This document shows, piece after piece, positions 8,137 to 16,337 of a stretch of 64,000 nt of DNA. The notes beneath the pieces are model-generated. The model was not told the origin of the DNA and ran no database searches. It saw only the letters and a list, made by a program, of their open reading frames with translations. Location of the stretch: NCBI RefSeq assembly GCF_001028175.1, contig NZ_AEJF01000171.1, positions 24,447 through 88,446 on the forward strand. The letters run 5' to 3'. The position numbers and the translations under genes were made by a program. This stretch comes from Caballeronia mineralivorans PML1(12). GTDB taxonomy: Bacteria; Pseudomonadota; Gammaproteobacteria; Burkholderiales; Burkholderiaceae. Positions within the stretch are counted from its first letter, which is position 1; each line of letters starts with the position of its first letter.

Positions 8137-9147
8137 ATGACGATGCTCTTCCTGCAACTCGCGCTGATGCTCCTGGTGATCCTGGCGGCATCGGAGCTGT
8201 TCACCAACGCGCTCGAACATCTCGGCGAAAAGCTAGGCATCTCCGAAGGAGTCACGGGTTCGCTGTTTGCCGCTATCGGCACGGCGCTGCCGGAGACCAC
8301 CGTGCCGATCATCGCGCTGATGGGCGGCACGGCCAGCCGCGCGGTGAACGAGGAAATCGGCGTGGGCGCGATTCTCGGCGCACCGCTGATGCTCGCAACC
8401 TTGTCCACGTGCCTGATGGCCGTCGCCGTGCTCAAGACGCGCGGCTTCAAGGGTATCGTCGCGCCGGAACATAGCGGCTTTACGCGCGATCTTAACTACT
8501 TCCTCTGTGCTTTCCTGATCGCGGCGGGCGCCATGTTCGTGCCGCATCACGCATGGGAAGTGCGCGCGCTATTCGCCGTGGGGCTGGTCGGCGTGTATGT
8601 CACGTATGTGGTGTCGACGTTCCGTGCGTCCGCCGGTCTTGTCGAAAAGGGCCACGGCACCGAAGCGCCCGAGCGGCTGCTCATCTCGCGCTTTGGCTTG
8701 CCGAGCTCGCTCGCGACCATCGTCTTGCAGATGTTGCTGGGCGTGGCGCTGCTGGTTGGCGGTGCGAAGGGGTTTATCGCCGGCGTGGAAGGGGTCTCGC
8801 ATGTGCTGGGGATATCGGCGCTGCTGCTCTCGCTGATCATTATTCCCATTGCGACCGAACTGCCCGAGAAGGTCAACAGCATCATCTGGGTGCGGCGCGG
8901 CAAGGATACGCTCGCATTTGGCAACATCACCGGCGCGATGGTGTTCCAGGGCACGCTGCTGCCGGGTATCGGCATCATGCTGACGCCGTGGGAGCCGCGG
9001 GTGGAAGTGCTGACGGGCGTCTTCATCACGCTCGCGGCGGCCGCGTGGCTGCGGTTCAACGCGAAGAAGAGCGGGGTCGTGCTGTGGGCGCTGCTGGTGA
9101 ACGGCGGGCTTTATGCGCTGTATCTGGTATTGACGCTAGGACGTTAG
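8137..9147 (+). CDS. CaCA-superfamily cation exchanger, probable Mn2+ (or Ca2+) exporter
   Basis: A 336-residue integral membrane protein with about ten hydrophobic segments and two CaCA alpha-repeat signatures in inverted halves: GTALPETTVPIIALMGG near residue 50 and IPIATELPEKVNSIIW near residue 245. Each carries the acidic residue that binds the cation. The start at 8137 (MTMLFLQLALMLLVILAASELF) is preferred over an upstream in-frame ATG at 8098, because it gives a natural first membrane helix. The family is usually annotated sodium/calcium antiporter (YrbG type), but the upstream yybP-ykoY element argues that Mn2+ is the physiological substrate. Confidence 0.92.
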   Translation: MTMLFLQLALMLLVILAASELFTNALEHLGEKLGISEGVTGSLFAAIGTALPETTVPIIALMGGTASRAVNEEIGVGAILGAPLMLATLSTCLMAVAVLKTRGFKGIVAPEHSGFTRDLNYFLCAFLIAAGAMFVPHHAWEVRALFAVGLVGVYVTYVVSTFRASAGLVEKGHGTEAPERLLISRFGLPSSLATIVLQMLLGVALLVGGAKGFIAGVEGVSHVLGISALLLSLIIIPIATELPEKVNSIIWVRRGKDTLAFGNITGAMVFQGTLLPGIGIMLTPWEPRVEVLTGVFITLAAAAWLRFNAKKSGVVLWALLVNGGLYALYLVLTLGR

Positions 9148-9303
9148 AGCGGCCGAAAGCCCATAAGAAAACACTCTGGATTTGAACCGGCCCCGCACAG
9201 GTTCCCGGGGTGTTGCCGCGGCCATTGCGCGGATGGACTACGCGCTCACGCAGTGTTGTTGCCGGTTCTTCAGGGTCAGCCGGCGCACCGCCTCCTGCGT
9301 CAG

Positions 9304-9603
9304 TCAGAACTTGGCGGCCTGGTGATACTTGTTGGCCGCCTGAACCTTGTTCATCGCCGAACTGTATTCGCTCTGCAATTCTGTTTGCGTGGTTTTTGCG
9401 TCGGCGGCAATGGCTGCGTCGATTGCCTGGATCCTGTTGATCACTTCCATGGCGGTGTCGTCCTGTTCCGGCGTCAACTGCATGAAAAGCGGCGTGCGCT
9501 CTTCAGTCAGGCGCGCGGCTTCCTGCCAGTCAGCCATGGCTGCCGCGTGCTGGATCGCGAGCGTCAGCTCGAGCAGGCGGTCGATCAGGCTGTTCTGTTC
9601 CAT
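9304..9603 (-). CDS. fliT: Flagellar export chaperone FliT
   Basis: A 99-residue, almost wholly helical protein starting MEQNSLIDRLLELTLAIQHAA and containing ADWQEAARLTEERTPLFMQL, typical of FliT. FliT binds the filament cap protein FliD in the cytosol and keeps it export-ready; in enterics it also inhibits FlhDC. It lies 20 nt downstream of fliD on the same strand, which supports the call. The sequence family is short and divergent, so position carries part of the weight. Confidence 0.85.
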   Translation of the reverse strand: MEQNSLIDRLLELTLAIQHAAAMADWQEAARLTEERTPLFMQLTPEQDDTAMEVINRIQAIDAAIAADAKTTQTELQSEYSSAMNKVQAANKYHQAAKF

Positions 9604-9623
9604 GTCGATTTATCCTTGCTCCA

Positions 9624-11189
9624 TCAGCTGTTGTTGGCCGATGCCAGCGCGCCTGCGCTATTGGTGCCGCCGAACAACTGCGTCAGGTACTGGGAGTTGT
9701 TGTTCATCGTCGCCATCAGCGTATTGAGTGCTGTGAACTGCGCCTGGTACTGGCTCGTGAGCTGCTTCGTGTAGGTCGCAAGCGTGGCTTGCTGCGTCGT
9801 GATGCTCTTGAGGTCGGCGTTCACCGCACTCTGGCTGTTCGAAACCAAGCCGCCCGCGCTCAGGAACGAGTTCAGGCTGGTCGTCATCTGCGCTGCCACG
9901 CCGGTCGTCGAATTGAATAGGGCCGAAACCCCCGACGGGTTGCTTTGGAGCGCAGCGGCGAGCTTGGTGCTATCCAGCACAAGTGAGCCGGCTGGCTGCG
10001 TCGCGGAGGCTTGTCCCTGCAGCGTGATCCCGATCGCTCCCAGGGAGATCGTTGAACTGCCGTTCTTCACGCCGCTGCCGATAATGCCCGCCAGCGTGTT
10101 CTGGATGGTGTTAAGCATCGGGTCGGCGGACAGCACGCCGCCTTGCTTACTCGCTGCCTGCGAGTTGTCGTTGCCCACCTGGCCGTATGTGGTGACCAAG
10201 GTGTTATAGAGGGTAACGAAGCTGCTGATCGCGGTGGTGGCCGACGAGGTGTCCTGCGCCACGGTCACCGTCTGCGAGCCCCCTGTCGTGCTGATGGCCG
10301 CAGCGGTCAGGTTGAGCGTCATGCCCTGGATCGCGGTGGTCACCGAGTTGCTGGAACTCGTCCCAGCCGTCCCGTCGACAGTGAACATGGCGTCTTGCGC
10401 CGACGCGGATTGGGTCCACGGGTTCGTGGTCGACGCCGACACGATGGTCGATTTGGCCGAGCTGGTGGCGCCGGCAGTGGACGTCACGCCGAGGCTGGAC
10501 AGGCCGGCATCGCTCGCGACGTTGCTCACCGACACATTGATCGTGTTCGAGGCGCCCGTGGCCGACGAGCGCAGCACCAGGTGCGCGCCGTCCGTGCCAG
10601 TCACGACCGTGGCCGTGACGCCGGGGTTGCTTGCCGACGCGTTGATCGCGCTGGCGATACCGCTCACCGTGTTGTTCGCCGACGTGATGTCGAGGCTCAT
10701 CGACTTGCCGCCGACGGAGATGCTCATCGTGCCGGTGCCGAGTGCTGTCGTGGCGCCGAACGCCGCCGACGAAAGCGTCTGAGCGCTGGCAATTTGCGTG
10801 ACCGCGACGGAATAGGAGCCGGCCGCCGCGGCGCTGCCGGCGGTCGCGGTCAGTCCGGTGCCGTCCGCGGTCGCGGTGAATTTGTCGAGGGCGGTGCCGT
10901 TGGACAGCGACGCGATGCCGGCCTGTAACGCCGACAGCGCCGCCTGCAATGCGCCGATTGCCGATAGTTTGGTGTTGTCGCTCGTTTGCTGCGCGCTCAG
11001 CGTGGCTGTCTGGCCAGCGACCTTTGCGTTAACGAGGCTTGTGACCAGCGATGAGACATCCAGCGACGAATTGCCCGTAGAACCGCTGATGATGGACTGC
11101 GCTGCAGCCGCTTCGGCTGCTGTTGCTGCTGCCGTGGTTTGGGCTGCTGTAGCTGCGGCCGTGGTAGCGGCGCTGGAAATCGTCGACAT
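9624..11189 (-). CDS. fliD: Flagellar filament capping protein FliD (hook-associated protein 2)
   Basis: The 521-residue protein has the FliD layout: an N-terminal coiled region with GNSSLDVSSLVTSLVNAKVAGQ, long beta-rich, Ser/Thr/Ala-rich middle domains, and a C-terminal coiled coil (QATLATYTKQLTSQYQAQF, then ALNTLMATMNNNSQYL). It forms the cap at the filament tip that folds flagellin. The N-terminus carries an extra Ala/Thr-rich tract (about residues 6-34) that looks like low-complexity expansion. It is followed by fliT and preceded by fliC with hairpins between, so fliD probably has its own promoter. An ATG preceded by CGGAGC gives the start. Confidence 0.95.
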   Translation of the reverse strand: MSTISSAATTAAATAAQTTAAATAAEAAAAQSIISGSTGNSSLDVSSLVTSLVNAKVAGQTATLSAQQTSDNTKLSAIGALQAALSALQAGIASLSNGTALDKFTATADGTGLTATAGSAAAAGSYSVAVTQIASAQTLSSAAFGATTALGTGTMSISVGGKSMSLDITSANNTVSGIASAINASASNPGVTATVVTGTDGAHLVLRSSATGASNTINVSVSNVASDAGLSSLGVTSTAGATSSAKSTIVSASTTNPWTQSASAQDAMFTVDGTAGTSSSNSVTTAIQGMTLNLTAAAISTTGGSQTVTVAQDTSSATTAISSFVTLYNTLVTTYGQVGNDNSQAASKQGGVLSADPMLNTIQNTLAGIIGSGVKNGSSTISLGAIGITLQGQASATQPAGSLVLDSTKLAAALQSNPSGVSALFNSTTGVAAQMTTSLNSFLSAGGLVSNSQSAVNADLKSITTQQATLATYTKQLTSQYQAQFTALNTLMATMNNNSQYLTQLFGGTNSAGALASANNS

Positions 11190-11252
11190 GGGGATGCTCC
11201 GTACGTCGGTTTTGCTTTCGAGCCTGAATGATAAACGTTTGTAAAACGCCTA

Positions 11253-11311
11253 GGGGAGGCAAGCCTCCCCGGGAAACACATTCGGCAGGCGCATGGTGCC
11301 ATGCGCCTGCC
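11253..11311 (-). terminator. Two hairpins between fliC and fliD, likely fliC terminator
   Basis: Directly after fliC on the minus strand lies a 28-nt near-perfect palindrome (11284-11311, 13-bp arms starting GGCAGGCGCATGG) and then a second hairpin, GGGGAGGC-AA-GCCTCCCC (11253-11270). No strong T run follows either, so these may be partly terminating or may stabilise the fliC message. Confidence 0.65.
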
Positions 11312-11328
11312 GTTACTGCGCAAGACTA

Positions 11329-12843
11329 TTACTGGAGCAGCTTCAGAACTTGCTGCGGGTTGGAGTTGGCTTGCGCCAGCACCGAGATACCCGCTTGTTG
11401 CAGAACTTGAGCCTTGCTCAGGTTAGCCGTTTCCTGCGCGAAGTTCGCGTCGGTGATTTGCGACTGAGCGCCCGACAAGTCGGTCGACTGCGCTTGCTGT
11501 GCCGAGGAGATCGACGTGAAACGGTTTTGAGCCGCACCCAGGGTTGCCTGGATGTTGTTCACCGTTGCGAGGGCGTTGTCGATTGCTTCCATCGCGGCGT
11601 TCGCGCCTGAGGTCGTGCTGACGTTCACTGCCGAGATTGCCGGCGGCGTGTTCAACGTGTTGGCAGTAGCGATACCAAAGTTACCCGCAACGGAGTTCAC
11701 CGTGCCGAAACCGGTCGGAGCCGCTGCCTGGAGTGCGCCCGTCGTATTGAAGGCGATGGTCGAACCTGCACCTGCGGCACCCGGCGTGATCGTGAACAAG
11801 GCTGTAGAAGCTGCCGCGCTCAGCGCATTGCCGTTCTGGTCGGTGAACTTGAAGCCGCCGCTGCCATCGCCCAGCACATTGATCGACGTGATGGCTGCCG
11901 TGGTGCCGGCCGCGGCGGTCGCACCGTTACTCGCCAGGTTCACGCCGGTAATCGAACCCAGGCTCGCGTTGTTGGCCGCGTACGTGCCGGCGCCGGTTGC
12001 ACCGTTGGTCGTGCTGAGCGTACCGAGCGCGGTCGCTGCCGCAGTTTGAGCCGTTGCCTGAACCGTTACGGCAAACGCGCCTGCGCCAACCAGCGTCAGC
12101 GGTGACGGCAGCGTGGTCGAGCCCGTCGTGTTCGCGCCGAACAGTGCCGTCGAAGCGGCGGTCGACAGTGCCTGGTTGTTCTGGTCGGTAAAGGTGAAGC
12201 CACCGTTGCCGTCTGCGAGCACATTGACCGTCGTGATGGCGGGGGTGGTGCCTGCCGCAGCAGCAGCGCCGGCGGAGGTCAGGCTAACGCCCGCGATCGA
12301 AGCGACCGTTGCACCCTTTTGCGGGATACCGCCGCCGAGCGAGGCTGCGGACAGGCTTTGCGTCAGGTTCAGGCCGATCGTTTGACCGACGTTCGCGCCG
12401 ATCTGGAAGCTCACGTTACCTGCCGAACCATCCAGCACGTTCTTGCCGTTGTAGGTCGTTTGCGACGCTACGCGGTTCACTTCAGCAACTTGCTGCGCAA
12501 CTTCTTGCTGCAGTGCTGCCTGGTCGCTTGCCGACAACGAGCCGCTCGATGCCTGAACAGCCAGCGTACGGATGGTTTGCAAGCTTGTCGTGATCTGAGC
12601 CAAACCGCTCGATGCCGTCTGGATCATCGAAACGCCGTCGTTCGAGTTCGAAACGCCTTGGTTCAAACCGTTGATCTGCGTTTGCATACGATTCGAGATC
12701 GCGAGGCCAGCGGCATCGTCTGCTGCGCTGTTGATACGCTTACCAGATGACAGGCGCGTGATGGCTTGCGACAGCGCGCTTCCTGACGTGTTCAGGTTTT
12801 GCTGGGCAACCAGCGAGTTGATATTGCTATTAATTCCGAGCAT
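11329..12843 (-). CDS. fliC: Flagellin
   Basis: A 504-residue flagellin. The conserved D0/D1 ends are clear: MLGINSNINSLVAQQNLN and LSSGKRINSAADDAAGLAI at the N-terminus, ANFAQETANLSKAQVLQQA and LAQANSNPQQVLKLLQ at the C-terminus. The central region (about residues 175-400) is Ala/Thr/Gly-rich and holds a tandem duplication: residues 179-235 and 294-350 align over 57 positions (shared AGTT-AIT-NVL-DG-GGF-FTDQN-ALS-AASTALF). This enlarges the surface-exposed part relative to minimal beta-proteobacterial flagellins (about 385 aa). AGGAGAG precedes the ATG, and a sigma-28 promoter lies upstream. Confidence 0.97.
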   Translation of the reverse strand: MLGINSNINSLVAQQNLNTSGSALSQAITRLSSGKRINSAADDAAGLAISNRMQTQINGLNQGVSNSNDGVSMIQTASSGLAQITTSLQTIRTLAVQASSGSLSASDQAALQQEVAQQVAEVNRVASQTTYNGKNVLDGSAGNVSFQIGANVGQTIGLNLTQSLSAASLGGGIPQKGATVASIAGVSLTSAGAAAAAGTTPAITTVNVLADGNGGFTFTDQNNQALSTAASTALFGANTTGSTTLPSPLTLVGAGAFAVTVQATAQTAAATALGTLSTTNGATGAGTYAANNASLGSITGVNLASNGATAAAGTTAAITSINVLGDGSGGFKFTDQNGNALSAAASTALFTITPGAAGAGSTIAFNTTGALQAAAPTGFGTVNSVAGNFGIATANTLNTPPAISAVNVSTTSGANAAMEAIDNALATVNNIQATLGAAQNRFTSISSAQQAQSTDLSGAQSQITDANFAQETANLSKAQVLQQAGISVLAQANSNPQQVLKLLQ

Positions 12844-12942
12844 TTGGATCTCTCCTGAAAGAACTTAAAGGGCTGTTGGCTACTTACTGCACGGTCCTGT
12901 TGCCTGGCGGTTCCGAGCGTGGTAGCCGGCCGCCTACTTGGG

Positions 12943-12969
12943 TTAGCGGCTCATGAAAAAAAAACTTGA
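12943..12969 (-). promoter_or_regulatory. Sigma-28 (FliA) promoter of fliC
   Basis: On the minus strand TCAAGTTT (12962-12969) is followed after 11 nt by GCCGCTAA (12943-12950). The FliA consensus is TAAAGTTT-N11-GCCGATAA, so both boxes and the spacer fit. The -10 box lies about 100 nt upstream of the fliC start. Confidence 0.85.
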
Positions 12970-13106
12970 GGAATTAGGAAAGGATTTGTAGGGAGATTGC
13001 TGGCAGAGGGAATGGAGCTCGGCAAGCCGCCTGCGAGTAAGCGAATTCGCGGGTATTCTTTTTCGGGCAGTCATTACGTGTTTGCCCATAACAGCCAGGA
13101 GCAACC

Positions 13107-14054
13107 ATGCAGCACCGTACTATCGGTAATTCGGACCTCAAGGTCGCGCCGCTTGTTTTCGGCGGTAATGTGTTCGGCTGGACCGCCGACGAACGCACGT
13201 CGTTCTCCCTGCTCGACGCTTTCGTCGACCACGGCCTCAATTTCATCGATACTGCCGACGTCTATTCCCGCTGGGTCGACGGTCATCAGGGCGGTGAGTC
13301 GGAAACGATCATCGGCAAGTGGTTCAAGGAGAGCGGTAAGCGCGACAAGATCGTGCTGGCGACGAAAGTCGGCTTGCTGGGCACGCGCCCGGGGTTGTCG
13401 GCGGCGAATATCGAAGCTGCCGTCAACGACTCGCTCAAGCGCCTGAAGACGGATTACATCGACGTTTATTTCTCTCATCGCGACGACGACAAAACGCCGC
13501 TCCTGGACACGCTCGGTGCGTATCAGAAGCTGATCGCGGCGGGAAAGGTGCGCGTGATCGGCGCGTCGAACTACACCGGCGAGCGGCTGGAAGAAGCGCT
13601 GAAGGTATCGGCTAAGGAGGGCATTGCGGGTTATCAGATACTTCAGCCCGAATACAATCTTTATGATCGCGCCGATTATGAGAGCGATCTGGAGCCGGTT
13701 GTTAAAGCGCACAAGGTATCGGTCGTGCCGTATTACAGCCTGGCGAGCGGTTTCCTGAGCGGAAAATACCGCTCCAAAGCCGATATTGAGGGCCGTGCAC
13801 GGGGCGCAAAGGTCGCGGGTTATCTGAACGACCGGGGCTTGAAGATTGTCGATGCGCTTGTGAAAGTGGCAGAACGCCACGACACGGAACCGGCCGCCAT
13901 CGCGCTCGCGTGGCTGATCGCACGCCCAGGCATAACGGCGCCGATCGCGAGTGCCACATCGGTCAAACAACTCGAAAGCCTTGCTCATGCGACCCGCATT
14001 ACCCTGGCGCCCGAGGATGTCGCAATCCTGGACGAAGCCAGCGATCTGACCTGA
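13107..14054 (+). CDS. Aldo/keto reductase
   Basis: A 315-residue NADPH-dependent oxidoreductase of the AKR superfamily (YghZ/Tas-like branch). The catalytic tetrad is complete: Asp48 and Tyr53 in FIDTADVYS, Lys87 in LATKVG, His124 in VYFSHRDDD. The C-terminal cofactor region ITAPIASATSVKQLESL is present. The start follows AGGAGC at a normal distance. It is monocistronic between fliC (divergent) and rpsU. The physiological carbonyl substrate cannot be read from the sequence. Confidence 0.94.
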   Translation: MQHRTIGNSDLKVAPLVFGGNVFGWTADERTSFSLLDAFVDHGLNFIDTADVYSRWVDGHQGGESETIIGKWFKESGKRDKIVLATKVGLLGTRPGLSAANIEAAVNDSLKRLKTDYIDVYFSHRDDDKTPLLDTLGAYQKLIAAGKVRVIGASNYTGERLEEALKVSAKEGIAGYQILQPEYNLYDRADYESDLEPVVKAHKVSVVPYYSLASGFLSGKYRSKADIEGRARGAKVAGYLNDRGLKIVDALVKVAERHDTEPAAIALAWLIARPGITAPIASATSVKQLESLAHATRITLAPEDVAILDEASDLT

Positions 14055-14405
14055 AATCGGCAAAAAGCACGTATCATCATGGGGTTGCAGCCCCGTAAAC
14101 AGGTGTTGCGGGGTTGGCGACCGTGCGGCGATCTGATAACATCTCGCCCGAATCGAGATTTTTGCCCGATGGCGCCGCTATTTTTACGCGACGCCGGGCG
14201 GCCCGAAGTGCGCTGTTCCGTTTCTTACAGACTGCGCATGCCGTGATCGGCGGTGAAATCCCACCTCTCTCTTTTCCGGCCTCCGTGGCCGCTTTGCTCG
14301 TGTCCGCGCTGTTGAGTGGACGATCGGAGTGCCGGCGCGCGGCGTTGCCTTGGGCAGACGCTTCGCCGCGCAGTCAGAAAAACGTATTAGCGATTTAGGA
14401 CTTCC
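14055..14405. other. Intergenic region before rpsU, no gene seen
   Basis: About 350 bases with no credible coding frame. A short GGGG/CCCC hairpin near 14080-14095 may end the aldo/keto reductase transcript. The rest presumably contains the rpsU promoter and a long leader; no known ribosomal-protein leader motif was recognised. Confidence 0.4.
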
Positions 14406-14618
14406 ATGACCACTATTGTTTTGAAAGAAAACGAGCCGTTCGACGTCGCGATCCGTCGCTTTCGCCGGACCATCGAAAAGAACGGCCTGATCGCCGAGCT
14501 TCGCGAACGCCAGTCGTACGAAAAGCCGACGACAGCACGCAAGCGCAAGAAGGCGGCAGCAGTTAGCCGCCTGCGCAAGCGTCTGCGCAGCCAGATGTTG
14601 CCCAAGAAGCTTCACTAA
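14406..14618 (+). CDS. rpsU: 30S ribosomal protein S21
   Basis: The 70-residue product MTTIVLKENEPFDVAIRRF... is S21: the N-terminal strand and helix FDVAIRRFRRTIEKNGLIAEL and the Lys/Arg-rich tail KPTTARKRKKAAAVSRLRKR are diagnostic. S21 sits at the 30S platform near the 3' end of 16S rRNA and aids initiation on structured messages. It stands apart from dnaG/rpoD, with its own strong terminator. Burkholderia genomes usually carry more than one rpsU copy, so this may be a paralogue. Confidence 0.97.
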   Translation: MTTIVLKENEPFDVAIRRFRRTIEKNGLIAELRERQSYEKPTTARKRKKAAAVSRLRKRLRSQMLPKKLH

Positions 14619-14658
14619 GTCTTGGTAGGTCGCAGCCTGCTTGATGGGCTGCACCAAA

Positions 14659-14702
14659 GCAAAACGGCGATGCCGCCCGCAAGGGTTGCATCGCCGTTTT
14701 GC
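14659..14702 (+). terminator. Rho-independent terminator after rpsU
   Basis: GCAAAACGGCGATGC (14659-14673) pairs over 15 bp with 14688-14702, and the stem ends in a run of T on the plus strand (CGTTTTGCTT). The arms are A/T-flanked on both sides, so it can work in both directions. Confidence 0.88.
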
Positions 14703-14921
14703 TTGTCTGGCTTTTATGTTTCGGCTTTTACTTCGGCTCGGGGCGCAACTGCTGCGGGGCGTCTAACGGGCACTGTGGGCCATTTGCGGCCCAGTTGAGC
14801 GGGTCTTCTGTGGCCCGATCATCGGTCTGGGCGCGTTTCGTCTATGTCTGGACTGCGCGGTTGCAGGCTTTCGTGCGAGCTGGCCGGCGCGTATCGCACG
14901 CATATATCGCACATATCGCAC

Positions 14922-15281
14922 TTATACGAACGCGTGCCGTTCTCCGACGCGTACCAGAAGCTGGGGCCATTCCTCCACGCTGAAATCGTCGTGAACCTCC
15001 TCCAGTTCGATCAGCAATTCGACGATATCAGGATCGTAGGCATTAACCTCTGACGCATACAGCGCACGCAACAACGAGCCGTCCTTCGCGTGCCGGTAGT
15101 ACGAAATGCCGATGCCTTCGATCTCCGGCCGATACAGCTCGTCTGCGATCAGGGATCCAATAGCGCATTTGCGGCCGTTGCCGCTGCGTAGCCGGCACGA
15201 GCCGTTTTCATCCTCGGATACGGCCCGTTGCGTGAGCAGATGGTTGCTCACGCGTTCGTAGATGTCTCTCGCTGTTAACAT
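14922..15281 (-). CDS. Small uncharacterised protein, paralogue of the gene upstream
   Basis: A 119-residue cytosolic protein from the ATG at 15279-15281 (MLTARDIYERVSNHLLTQ). An in-frame extension to 15488 is possible but its composition is Pro/Arg-rich and it overlaps the neighbouring gene, so I reject it. Visible blocks: GRKCAIGSLI, YDPDIVELLIELEEVHDDF, then EWPQLLVRVGERH. The same blocks occur in the same order in the next gene upstream (15430-15855), so the two are tandem paralogues. Proteins of this general pattern (C-x-x-GS-I plus VHD-EW) are found scattered in bacteria and phages with no known function. Confidence 0.75.
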   Translation of the reverse strand: MLTARDIYERVSNHLLTQRAVSEDENGSCRLRSGNGRKCAIGSLIADELYRPEIEGIGISYYRHAKDGSLLRALYASEVNAYDPDIVELLIELEEVHDDFSVEEWPQLLVRVGERHAFV

Positions 15282-15429
15282 TGCATTGCTCGATGCTCTA
15301 ACTATGGCGTTGCTCGCCCGTGGCTCGTTCGACTCAAGCGCAAACGGTAAACGCGGACGCGGTTCGTTCGCGGGTCGCGGGTGACTTGGTTGCGTCAGCG
15401 GCGCCCCACGGAATCCTGCGGAACCGCCT

Positions 15430-15855
15430 TCAGGCTGCCGATTTAAGGCGATCCGCCGACAAATTGAACTGCCGGGCGATGGACGCAAAGCGTTCGCGCC
15501 ATTCCCATTTGCCGAAAACGTCGTGCACGTTTTGCAGGCAACTGAGCAGCTCGACGGTTGTCGGATCGTAGACGTTGATGTTTGAGCGCAACAGGGCGCG
15601 CTTCAACGCTGCGACGCCGACGTCCATGTAAGACGGTACGGTTTCCGGCCCTTTACCGACATACCGAATGGGCACGCCTTCCATGGCGGTCATGTAGTCG
15701 CGCGGCTTGATGAAGCTGCCGACTGGACAACCGCCGCAATAGCCGCGGTACGCACCGCCGCCGTGCGGCAACAACGCTGCCTGGCCTTGGCCAAACAGGT
15801 GAAGAACGGCGCGGTCGAAGATTTCCTGGTGCGTTAAAAAGTTGAGGTTTTTCAT
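15430..15855 (-). CDS. Small uncharacterised protein, tandem paralogue
   Basis: A 141-residue protein starting MKNLNFLTHQEIFDRAVLHLF, with GGGGAGAACC as ribosome-binding site just before the ATG at 15853-15855. Shared features with the downstream gene: LT-x-x-EI-x-x-R-x-x-x-HL at the N-terminus, a Cys-Gly block (here YCGGCPVGSFI, with two Cys instead of one), EGVPIRYV, ALLRSNINVYDPTTVELLSCL, NVHDVFGKWEW. The double Cys could bind metal or form a disulfide. No signal peptide or membrane helix. Function unknown. Confidence 0.8.
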   Translation of the reverse strand: MKNLNFLTHQEIFDRAVLHLFGQGQAALLPHGGGAYRGYCGGCPVGSFIKPRDYMTAMEGVPIRYVGKGPETVPSYMDVGVAALKRALLRSNINVYDPTTVELLSCLQNVHDVFGKWEWRERFASIARQFNLSADRLKSAA

Positions 15856-15959
15856 TTTGGTTCTCCCCTGCACCGACAACAGCGGTGCTTCGTGGGTGTT
15901 CATCAAACAGCGTTATCAGTATCGGACGCGGACTCGGTCGTCATAGCGCGGTCGACCAC

Positions 15960-16160
15960 ATAAAACCACGTCATTTCACCCGTTTGTCTGCTTCTGCCGC
16001 GACCGTTCGCACGACCTGAACACGCTTGGCAAGTCGCACCGGGCGACAACCGTGTTTAGCGTCAGGCCGCTCGCCGGAAAACCCGCTTACACCATAGTTA
16101 TAGCGGGTTCTTTCCGGTAAAAAGGTGGCGGTATGTGCGGTTGGCCGCAATTTTGACATG
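15960..16160 (-). repeat. Candidate dispersed intergenic repeat with a 44-nt hairpin
   Basis: Between the paralogue pair and tag lies a stretch with a long inverted repeat at 16074-16117: CCGGAAAACCCGCT against AGCGGGTTCTTTCCGG, with a 2-nt bulge. A 62-codon minus-strand frame (15971-16159) runs through it but lacks the look of a real protein. From general memory, peptides like RTRYNYGVSGFSGERPDA recur in many spurious Burkholderia ORFs, which would make this a genomic repeat; that is inference, not checked. Confidence 0.4.
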
Positions 16161-16337
16161 CTGTCCGACTTCTTGCACAGGGGTACAACCCGGGTAAAAG
16201 CTTTGTAGTAAAGGCTTCAGAGCGTGATTCACCACGGGCAAACGACAATCGTCAGGATTTTCCCTGATAGTGGCTTAAACCGCGAAAAATGTTGCGAAAA
16301 CGCAATGTCAAGGTCGGAAAGCCGTGGAGCAAATTGC

